DNA of 64,000 nt from CAIXSE01 sp040769125 (GTDB lineage Bacteria; Actinomycetota; Thermoleophilia; UBA2241), in assembly GCA_040769125.1 (NCBI GenBank), contig JAXGLO010000001.1, forward strand, positions 558,001-622,000, written 5' to 3'. The number at the start of each line of letters is the position of its first letter. Position 1 is the first letter of the stretch. Shown here piece by piece: positions 9,271-15,964 of this stretch. A model generated the notes under the pieces. The model was not told the DNA's origin and did no database searches. It was given only the letters and a program-made list of their open reading frames with translations. The position numbers and the translations under genes were made by a program.

Positions 9271-9785
9271 TAGCGGATCTCGATCTCGTTGACCCACCTG
9301 GTGCAGCGGTTCCCGAAGGGGTCGGCGAGGATGATGATGCGGAAGGGGCCGGTGCCTCCGTCTTTCGCGGAGCCCAGGGGATCGCCGTCCTTGGCGTAGA
9401 CGAGCAGCACGCCGTCGCCTTCGGCGACCTCGTCGGCGTCAAGTGACGAGACGAAGCCGTCGGCGGCTCTCGTGATTACTGCAGACGCGGAGTCCGACCA
9501 CGCCGGGTCGGCCTCGCGGAGGACGTCGGCCAGGCGGGTGCCGGTGAACTCGCCCGTCTCATCGGCGTGGCTGGCGGAGCGGATGGTCTTCTTCGACGTG
9601 GTCGCGGGCAGCGCCTCGATCTCCTCCATGCTGAAGGTTCTGAGCACCTCGCCGCTGCGCGTGACGGCGATGGAGCCGGTCGCGACATCGGCGTCCGACC
9701 TGTTGAGCTGCGCCAGCGCGACGACCGCGACCGCGAGCGCGACGATTATCGCCGCGACGACGATCGCTTGCCGCCGGCTTCTCAT
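9270..9785 (-). CDS. Membrane-anchored SUOX-fold (oxidoreductase molybdopterin-binding-like) protein, first gene of the ECF operon
   Basis: 171 residues. One N-terminal hydrophobic helix (about 8-28) is followed by one extracytoplasmic domain with the landmarks of the sulfite-oxidase Mo-binding fold: FSMEEIEALP, GTRLADVLREA, LLVYAKDGDPL and GPFRIIILAD. The Cys that ligates molybdenum in true SUOX enzymes is absent. GAGGAG precedes ATG 9785; a TTG at 9803 would place this ribosome site inside the gene. Translational coupling to the ECF ATPases suggests a role in uptake, for example binding or handing over a ligand. That role is inference. Confidence 0.72.
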   Translation of the reverse strand: MRSRRQAIVVAAIIVALAVAVVALAQLNRSDADVATGSIAVTRSGEVLRTFSMEEIEALPATTSKKTIRSASHADETGEFTGTRLADVLREADPAWSDSASAVITRAADGFVSSLDADEVAEGDGVLLVYAKDGDPLGSAKDGGTGPFRIIILADPFGNRCTRWVNEIEIR

Positions 9786-9915
9786 GGTCGGGCTCCTCCT
9801 CAATGCCTCTCGCTCACGCCTTCCCGGCGGTGCGGACGGCTGCCGGTGAATGGCTACGTTGTAGCTCGGGCAGTATAACGCTCCCGTGGGCGGCAGGCCG
9901 CCCGCTCGCTTTCAC

Positions 9916-9956
9916 TTGACACCTTGTCGAGCGTTATCCTAAGTTAGGTATAACGC
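9916..9956 (+). promoter_or_regulatory. Promoter with overlapping ModE-like palindrome in the divergent region
   Basis: TTGACA (9916-9921) lies 18 bp from TAAGTT (9940-9945), a plausible promoter for the plus-strand gene at 10061. A 26-bp palindrome at 9931-9956 covers the -10: outer arms GCGTTAT and ATAACGC match perfectly, and CCTAA/TTAGG forms an inner pair. The CGTTAT...ATAACG architecture resembles known ModE operators such as E. coli modA (from memory), and a ModE-type gene lies at 21272-21751. It lies between the minus-strand ECF operon and the plus-strand SUOX genes and could control both. Confidence 0.6.
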
Positions 9957-10060
9957 GCCGTGGCGCTGGGGTTCGTGGCTGCCTGTCGACTTCAGCACAC
10001 CGCCGTCCCGCACATCCTGGGCGTGTCGTCCTGCCGGTCGAGAAAGGAGCTCTGTTGAAG

Positions 10061-11752
10061 ATGAAGTCCCGGACTGCAGCGAGGTTCGCGGTGCTCGCTG
10101 TCATCGTGTCCTGTGTGATGCTGGCCATGTCTACGAGCGCTTTGGCCGGCGACGCCTACGAGAAGCTCCCGGGCGGCACCAACGCCCAGATCGCCGACTC
10201 GGTTCTCTACATCGCCGTGAACGACGGCGAGAACGGCGCCGGCGATCGCCTCTACTACTACTTCTCGCTGGACGAGCTCAAGAGCAAGTACGGTGTGGAG
10301 ACGCGCGATTTCGACTACACCAACCACACGGTGGCGACTGTTACCAGCGCTCACGGGTTCTCCTTGACCAAGCTGATCGACAGCCTGGTCGGCCTGTACG
10401 GCGACCCCTTGCCGATCGACGACACGTGGAAAATCCAGTATCTCGAAGACGACGCCTATCATTCCGTGGCCGCCTACACCGACACCATTGAAGCGGCTCG
10501 CGACACCACCAAACCCATGCTCACCTTCGAGATCAAGGAGACGTTCCAGACGCCCACCAAGTACAACGTGAACGATACGACCTACCGGTGGGCCGAGAAC
10601 CTCTATCCGGAGTACCTGCGCGTCTACCGGCAGACTGACGCGGCGAACTCGTCGGTCATGAAGATGATGATGGGCATCGCCGTATCGCCTGATGGCCTGG
10701 CCTACAACGCCGACACCGCCGGACAGTACAAGTTGACGGGCACCGATGAACTCGGCAACCAGGTGGTCATGGACAACAAGGGGAATCCGGGTCGCGTCGT
10801 CAAAGGCGCCTTCGCCGGCATGAAGTACGGCGTGTACGCCCCTACCGTGCCCGCCTACATCGCCGACGAGAGCAGCCAGGTCGTCACCGTGGAGCCCGCC
10901 GCGACGAGCACGCAGTCGGTCGACTTCACCTACACGGCCAACGACTATCTGGTCGTCAAGAACTGGGGCACCGGCGCGCTCAACACGTTCACCCAGTACG
11001 AGATGGCGAACCATGCGTCGAAGGAGCAGATTCCGGCGAGCCTCGAGGAGGTACAGGGTCTCGTCGCCAGCGGTGAGGCCGCCGAGGTCAAGGAGGACTC
11101 CATCGACCCCGTGACCGCTGAGTTCACGATCCCTCTGCCGACACGGCTTCTGTTCGTCGACACGCGCGTTACGCCCAACGCGTACGGCTACACCGACCTC
11201 AACCTGTACCGCTACACCGGCTCCTACGCCTATAGGCTCGCTGGGGTGGACGTCGGGCAGCTCGAGAACGTCGTCGTCACGCACGCTCCTCGTGGCACGA
11301 TGTCCTTGTTCACCGGCGCCGCCGCCGCCAAATGCTTCGTCGCTTACATGGACAGCCATTCCAAGAGTTGCCCGAACAACACCGCAGAGAACAAGCGCTT
11401 CGCCTGGGTGTACGGTCAGCCCAAGCTGGTCGACGAGTACGACGGCGATGTGCAGGCGGAGAGGGCTGCCCGCGTCGACGTGAATGCGCCCGTCGTGAAG
11501 GCGATCAGGGTCAGGACCGTCAAGGGCGCCAAGAGCGCGACGCTGCGCAGGGGCCGGGCCGTCAGGCTCGTCGCGAAGACCGTGCCCGCCAAGACGATCG
11601 AGAAGATCACGTGGAAGTCGTCGCGTCCGGGCATCGCCTCGATCAACAAGGCCGGCAAGGTCGTTGCGAAGCGGGCGGGCAGGACGACCATTACGGCGAA
11701 GTCCACGTTCGGCAAGAAGGCGACGTTCAAGGTCAGGGTCGTTAGAAAGTGA
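10061..11752 (+). CDS. Secreted protein with SUOX-like region and C-terminal Big2 domain
   Basis: 563 residues. A signal peptide (about 1-28, cleavage after SALAG) precedes a Tyr/Asp-rich extracellular region with segments reminiscent of the SUOX fold (FSLDELKSKYG, SLTKLIDSLVG). The last 85 or so residues form a Big2 Ig-like domain (VRLVAKTVPAKTIEKITWKSS, then GKVVAKRAGRTTITAKS). AGGAG at 10045-10049 precedes both TTG 10055 (5 nt) and ATG 10061 (11 nt); I take ATG. It is the first gene of the plus-strand run, downstream of the ModE-like palindrome, and is probably a cell-envelope binding protein. The ligand is unknown. Confidence 0.7.
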   Translation: MKSRTAARFAVLAVIVSCVMLAMSTSALAGDAYEKLPGGTNAQIADSVLYIAVNDGENGAGDRLYYYFSLDELKSKYGVETRDFDYTNHTVATVTSAHGFSLTKLIDSLVGLYGDPLPIDDTWKIQYLEDDAYHSVAAYTDTIEAARDTTKPMLTFEIKETFQTPTKYNVNDTTYRWAENLYPEYLRVYRQTDAANSSVMKMMMGIAVSPDGLAYNADTAGQYKLTGTDELGNQVVMDNKGNPGRVVKGAFAGMKYGVYAPTVPAYIADESSQVVTVEPAATSTQSVDFTYTANDYLVVKNWGTGALNTFTQYEMANHASKEQIPASLEEVQGLVASGEAAEVKEDSIDPVTAEFTIPLPTRLLFVDTRVTPNAYGYTDLNLYRYTGSYAYRLAGVDVGQLENVVVTHAPRGTMSLFTGAAAAKCFVAYMDSHSKSCPNNTAENKRFAWVYGQPKLVDEYDGDVQAERAARVDVNAPVVKAIRVRTVKGAKSATLRRGRAVRLVAKTVPAKTIEKITWKSSRPGIASINKAGKVVAKRAGRTTITAKSTFGKKATFKVRVVRK

Positions 11753-11759
11753 CTGACGC

Positions 11760-11799
11760 GGCTGGGGGTGCGCTTCGGCTCCGGGGCGCACCCCCAGCC
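11760..11799 (+). terminator. Strong hairpin between two Big2/SUOX genes
   Basis: A perfect 14-bp stem (GGCTGGGGGTGCGC at 11760-11773 and its complement at 11786-11799) with a 12-nt loop lies 7 bp after the stop codon. There is no T run, so it may attenuate rather than end transcription, or protect mRNA ends within a polycistron. Confidence 0.55.
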
Positions 11800-11828
11800 A
11801 TCAGCCATAAGAAAGGAGAGTGGAGGTC

Positions 11829-13679
11829 GTGACGGGGACGTGGTATCGCGGCGGGCGGAGATGTCGTGCCGGCGGCTGGGCGGGCGCCGCGACCGCGATC
11901 CAGCTTGTCTTCGCGTGCCTGCTGGCCGTGCTCGGGACCGCCGGCCTCCCCGCGCCCGCAGCCGCCGGTCTCCCCGGGCTCGGGACCGCCGGCCTTCCCG
12001 ACCGCGCCGTGGCGCACTCTCCGGCGACCTCTCCCGGGCACTCTCCGGCGACCTCTCCTGCGCGCGTTCTCGCGCAATCTCCAGCGCACTCTCTGGCTCA
12101 CTCTCCCATCGGCGTGATCGTGAGCGGCGACGCCGTGGATGCGCCCGCGACCATGAAGACCTATAGCGGCGACGCCTTCTGGATCACCGCGGACGAGCTC
12201 GCCGAGCTCAAGGCCTCAAAGGGCGCCACGGGCCCCTTCGGCGGCCTGTGGGCTACGGCCAAGTACTCGTTCTGCCATGATCACGGAGTTCCCGAGTACG
12301 GCTATGCGGTGGCCGCCGGCATCGATCTTAAACGCCTGCTCGGGGCCGCCGGCCTGAGCGCCGATCAGATCGCCGCCGTCGACCGGCTCACGGTCAGTGC
12401 TGCGGACGGCTACTTCATGCCGCTCGACCCTCGGCCATTGCGGTATGTGTTCGTGACCCCCGACGCTGAGCCCGGAGATGTCGTCGATCCCATGCTCGCG
12501 CTGTATCGGGATGACGCGGAAGCGTACGTCGACCTGCCGGACGAGGCGGACACCCCCGTCGACGGCACCCATCCGACGCTCCTCTATGGGCAGCTGATGG
12601 CCGCCGAGAGCAACCAGTGCGGCTTCGTCAAGGGCGCTGCTAAAGTCGCGTTGCCTACCGCCGTCCCCGGGCTGGTGGTCGACGCGCCGGACGCGTTCAG
12701 CACCGATCCCTCGGAGCGCCAGAAGACCCCCTTCACGCTGGCGAGCCTGGTTACGGATGGCGACGTTCAACGGAGCTACAACGTCGCCGGAGAGAGCTAC
12801 ACGTGCGACGGCATCGACCTCGCATCGCTGCTGGCCAAGGCGCGCGGCAGGATGAATCCGCAGGACACCATCTCGGTTGTCACGAGCGCCGGCACCGTCG
12901 ACTCCGGCATCAGGGTGGCGGATGTCGTCGCGGGCGCCTACCTCGTCGCCTACTACTCTGAGAATGGGCAGGGAGAGGCCGTCGCCAACCAGACGCAGTG
13001 CATGCTTTACGGGGAAGGCCTCGCGATCGCCGATGTCAAGGAGCTGAGGATCGAGCGACAGGATCAGGCCACCGCCTCCCTCCGCCTCACCTCGCCGACC
13101 GTCTCCCAGACCAAAGCCTGCCGGGCCAGGGGCACGAAGCTGGCCCTGCGCGCCACGGCCACCAGGGCGCCCGGCGCCATCTCCGCCGAGCCGATCGTCT
13201 GGCGGAGCAGCAACGCCAAGGTGGCACGGGTTGCCGCCAGCGGTACGGTGACCGCCAGGAAGGTGGGCAAGGCCGTCATCACGGCGAAGAGCGGCGCCTG
13301 CACACGGCGCTTCACCGTCGTCGTCCTCGCGCGACACCGCCCCGCCACGAAGATCACCCTGCCGCGGACCCGCGCGATGAAGGTCGGCGCCACCGCCAGG
13401 GCCGGCGCCCGGCTCTATCCGGCCGGCGCTACGGTCACGGTCACCTGGAGAAGCAGCAAGGCCGCGGTCGTCAAGGTCGACCGGGCTGGCACGCTCAAGT
13501 CAGTGAAGCGGGGCAAGGCAACGATCACGGTGCGCACTAGCGACGGCAAGACCGCGAGGTGCGTCGTGACCGTGAGGAAGAGGTGGGGGGCGCGCGGGGG
13601 AACGTGCGGATCTGAACGGGGCGCGGCCGGATGCGCGGCTTGGGTCCGAGCGGGCTGCGTGGCTGGCAGCTCGGCTTGA
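11829..13679 (+). CDS. Secreted protein with two SUOX-like domains and two Big2 domains
   Basis: 616 residues. The N-terminus has a hydrophobic export segment (IQLVFACLLAVLG) followed by Ala/Pro/Gly and SPATSP-type low-complexity repeats (about 30-95). Two SUOX-like domains follow (about 100-290 with DLKRLLGAAGL, and 295-410 with DLASLLAKARG and YLVAYYSENG), then two Big2 domains (about 415-585). GTG 11829 is preferred since AGGAG lies 10 nt upstream; GTG 11820 is too close to it. The last 509 bases of Big2 coding are identical to those of the next gene, but here the homologous stop is lost, giving a 30-plus residue Gly/Arg/Cys tail. Confidence 0.7.
   Translation: MTGTWYRGGRRCRAGGWAGAATAIQLVFACLLAVLGTAGLPAPAAAGLPGLGTAGLPDRAVAHSPATSPGHSPATSPARVLAQSPAHSLAHSPIGVIVSGDAVDAPATMKTYSGDAFWITADELAELKASKGATGPFGGLWATAKYSFCHDHGVPEYGYAVAAGIDLKRLLGAAGLSADQIAAVDRLTVSAADGYFMPLDPRPLRYVFVTPDAEPGDVVDPMLALYRDDAEAYVDLPDEADTPVDGTHPTLLYGQLMAAESNQCGFVKGAAKVALPTAVPGLVVDAPDAFSTDPSERQKTPFTLASLVTDGDVQRSYNVAGESYTCDGIDLASLLAKARGRMNPQDTISVVTSAGTVDSGIRVADVVAGAYLVAYYSENGQGEAVANQTQCMLYGEGLAIADVKELRIERQDQATASLRLTSPTVSQTKACRARGTKLALRATATRAPGAISAEPIVWRSSNAKVARVAASGTVTARKVGKAVITAKSGACTRRFTVVVLARHRPATKITLPRTRAMKVGATARAGARLYPAGATVTVTWRSSKAAVVKVDRAGTLKSVKRGKATITVRTSDGKTARCVVTVRKRWGARGGTCGSERGAAGCAAWVRAGCVAGSSA
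13067..13575 (+). repeat. 509-bp perfect direct repeat, copy A (double Big2 coding)
   Basis: Line-by-line comparison shows every base identical to 14569-15077, at an offset of 1502 bp. It encodes the tandem Big2 domains of the gene at 11829-13679. Identity at synonymous sites means very recent duplication or gene conversion, or an assembly artefact. Confidence 0.95.
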
Positions 13680-13723
13680 CTCCATGCGGCGACGACGTGG
13701 AGCTACCGGCGCAGAGCTGCCGG

Positions 13724-13807
13724 CGCGCCCTTGACTGCGGGCATCGCGCCCTCGGCTGCACGTGCCGCGCCCTTGACAGTAAGCGCCGCGCCCTTGACCG
13801 CGAGTGC
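13724..13807 (+). repeat. Four-copy 21-bp tandem repeat upstream of a SUOX/Big2 gene
   Basis: Units start at 13724, 13745, 13766 and 13787, each beginning CGCGCCC; three of the four continue TTGAC, a -35-like hexamer start. A fifth partial unit runs into CATACTTT at 13808. The 21-bp period equals two helical turns. The array sits about 110 bp upstream of the gene at 13916 and could be a minisatellite, a multi-site operator or stacked promoters. Confidence 0.7.
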
Positions 13808-13811
13808 CGCG

Positions 13812-13837
13812 CCGACATACTTTGCATAGGATAACGC
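13812..13837 (+). promoter_or_regulatory. Possible degenerate ModE-like site
   Basis: TAGGATAACGC at 13827-13837 is the exact reverse complement of GCGTTATCCTA in the palindrome at 9931-9956. The opposite arm (13812-13818) matches only 4 of 7 bases. TTGACC (13794) with TACTTT (13818) at 18 bp spacing could be the promoter it overlaps. Supported by position and half-site identity only. Confidence 0.35.
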
Positions 13838-13915
13838 TGGCGGCGGGCGCCTATGAGCTGGGGAAACAGCCAGTCGCCGTAATCGGCTGGAATCACCACG
13901 AGCGGAGGCGACGCG

Positions 13916-15085
13916 ATGGAAAGGACGATGAACGGGGCGCGACCGGGCCGAATTCTGGCGGCCGGCGGCCGCAGGGCAATGGTGCGGCTGTTGCTCGTCT
14001 GCGCCCTAGTGGCTCTCGCGATCTGCGTCTGTGGATCTTCGCTCACCGCGACGGCCGTCGCCAAGTCGGGCTCGTGGCCCATCGCTCCACCGTCCCCAGA
14101 CACGACCGTCTTCACGGTCTCGCTGGCCGGTCAGGACTATGGGTACACGTGGGCCGACGTAACCGGCGAGGGTACTCTGGGTGGCGAGGTCGAACATGAG
14201 TACACTCTGGAGAAGACGAAGTGGAGGGGTGTCTGGCTTCGCACGGTGCTCGCCGACGTCGAGCGGCGCTCCGGCGTGACGCTGGACGACGACTGGAGGC
14301 TCAGGGTCGTCGCCGTGGACGGCTGGATGTCGGGCATGATGTTCGTCGGCGACGTCAAGGACCCTGACAACAACTACATGCTCGCCCAGGACCCGGTGCA
14401 GGGGACCAGCATCGAGAATCCCACCGAGGACGACTGGAACGAGCGTGAGGAGCACCCCGAGCTCTGGTACGAGCCCACGTACGTCCGCATCTGCACCAAC
14501 GGCGACTACGGCAACACTGCCTATACGCGCCTTGTGAAGACGACCGGCTCGATGACGATACTGACTCCGGCCACCGCCTCCCTCCGCCTCACCTCGCCGA
14601 CCGTCTCCCAGACCAAAGCCTGCCGGGCCAGGGGCACGAAGCTGGCCCTGCGCGCCACGGCCACCAGGGCGCCCGGCGCCATCTCCGCCGAGCCGATCGT
14701 CTGGCGGAGCAGCAACGCCAAGGTGGCACGGGTTGCCGCCAGCGGTACGGTGACCGCCAGGAAGGTGGGCAAGGCCGTCATCACGGCGAAGAGCGGCGCC
14801 TGCACACGGCGCTTCACCGTCGTCGTCCTCGCGCGACACCGCCCCGCCACGAAGATCACCCTGCCGCGGACCCGCGCGATGAAGGTCGGCGCCACCGCCA
14901 GGGCCGGCGCCCGGCTCTATCCGGCCGGCGCTACGGTCACGGTCACCTGGAGAAGCAGCAAGGCCGCGGTCGTCAAGGTCGACCGGGCTGGCACGCTCAA
15001 GTCAGTGAAGCGGGGCAAGGCAACGATCACGGTGCGCACTAGCGACGGCAAGACCGCGAGGTGCGTCGTGACCGTGAAGAGGTAG
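13916..15085 (+). CDS. Secreted protein with one SUOX-like domain and two Big2 domains
   Basis: 389 residues. A signal peptide (about 15-45) is followed by one SUOX-like domain (about 55-215; landmarks WADVTGEG, GVWLRTVLADVERRSG, DDWRLRVVAVDGWMSG) and the same double Big2 module as the preceding gene, here ending VKR-stop. GGAGG lies 8 nt before ATG 13916. The upstream region carries the 21-bp repeats and a degenerate ModE-like half-site. The extracellular location and lack of redox-metal ligands suggest a binding or scaffold protein of the neighbouring transporter system; that is inference. Confidence 0.7.
   Translation: MERTMNGARPGRILAAGGRRAMVRLLLVCALVALAICVCGSSLTATAVAKSGSWPIAPPSPDTTVFTVSLAGQDYGYTWADVTGEGTLGGEVEHEYTLEKTKWRGVWLRTVLADVERRSGVTLDDDWRLRVVAVDGWMSGMMFVGDVKDPDNNYMLAQDPVQGTSIENPTEDDWNEREEHPELWYEPTYVRICTNGDYGNTAYTRLVKTTGSMTILTPATASLRLTSPTVSQTKACRARGTKLALRATATRAPGAISAEPIVWRSSNAKVARVAASGTVTARKVGKAVITAKSGACTRRFTVVVLARHRPATKITLPRTRAMKVGATARAGARLYPAGATVTVTWRSSKAAVVKVDRAGTLKSVKRGKATITVRTSDGKTARCVVTVKR
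14569..15077 (+). repeat. 509-bp perfect direct repeat, copy B
   Basis: Identical to 13067-13575. The flanks diverge immediately outside: upstream codes for different SUOX domains, and downstream copy B reads GTGAAGAGGTAG (stop) where copy A has three extra bases and TGG. Confidence 0.95.
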
Positions 15086-15094
15086 GGGGACGAC

Positions 15095-15964
15095 ATGAAG
15101 TCGCTTCTTGACCGTATCCCCAAGCTCCTCAAGCGCAAGTGGATCATCCTGGTCGTCCTGGTGGCGCTCGCCTTGGCGGCGGTCGGCGCTGTGGTGGCCT
15201 TCGGGGGGTTCTTCGGAGGGTCGCGCGGCACGTCCGAACCCGGCTCTGTTGCGGCAGCATCGCCGTCGCCGCTGGTATCTCCGGCAGACATGTGGACCGG
15301 AGCGGACGGGCCGGCTCCCTCGTCGACCAGGACGAAGGGGGCGGGCGACGTGGCGCCCGCCGACGCATCGAGCGCCGCTTCCGGGTCGCGCTCGGAGGGC
15401 GGGGGGGAGCCGGCCGCTGATGCGACCTCTGCGTCCACCAGGAAGCCCAAGAGCCGACGCCCCGCTTCGTCGGCGTCGAAGCCCAGGCCCAAGCCGAAGC
15501 CGACGAAGACCCCCAGCGCCGGGCCGCCATCGGCGCCTCATTTTGTAGTGAGCGGCAAGGTCGCCAGGAAGACCTATTTCACGGTCGCACGCCTGAAGAA
15601 GATGAAAACGGTCTCAGCGAAGTACTTCTCCCGCGGCAAGGATCCGAAAGAAGAGACCAACGCGTTCGTCGGCGTTCGTCTCAGCGACATCCTCAATGTC
15701 GCCGGCCTCTCGGGCGACGCGAAAAAGGTGACCGTCACTGCGAGCGACGCCTACTCTGCCAGCTTCACTATCCGGCAGGTGAAGGCGAGCTACATCGACG
15801 AGACCCGGCCGGGTGTGGATCTTCCGATGATCATCGCCTATGCCCAGGACGGCAAGGCCTACGCCGGCGGCAACCCCTTCAGGCTCGTCATGGGCCAGTC
15901 GATGGAAGGCGACTACAACCGCCAGTTCTGGGTGAAGATGGTCGTGACTGTCGCCGTTGAGTGA
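15095..15964 (+). CDS. Membrane-anchored SUOX-like protein with long Ser/Ala/Pro linker
   Basis: 289 residues. Cytoplasmic Lys/Arg-rich start, one transmembrane helix (about 17-37), a low-complexity Ser/Ala/Pro/Lys spacer (about 40-150) and a C-terminal SUOX-like domain (about 152-289; FTVARLKKMK, GVRLSDILNVAGL, LPMIIAYAQDGKAY, GGNPFRLVMGQS). It begins 9 bp after the preceding stop and overlaps the S-component/AlkP gene, so it is almost surely co-translated with it. The spacer would hold the domain away from the membrane. No Mo-ligating Cys is present. It is a candidate substrate-delivery subunit for the ECF S component; that role is inference. Confidence 0.72.
   Translation: MKSLLDRIPKLLKRKWIILVVLVALALAAVGAVVAFGGFFGGSRGTSEPGSVAAASPSPLVSPADMWTGADGPAPSSTRTKGAGDVAPADASSAASGSRSEGGGEPAADATSASTRKPKSRRPASSASKPRPKPKPTKTPSAGPPSAPHFVVSGKVARKTYFTVARLKKMKTVSAKYFSRGKDPKEETNAFVGVRLSDILNVAGLSGDAKKVTVTASDAYSASFTIRQVKASYIDETRPGVDLPMIIAYAQDGKAYAGGNPFRLVMGQSMEGDYNRQFWVKMVVTVAVE

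Noticed and set aside
9992..11791. 599-codon antisense frame over the gene at 10061
   Set aside because: The composition is typical of a third-position GC shadow, and the sense frame has a signal peptide and a Big2 domain.
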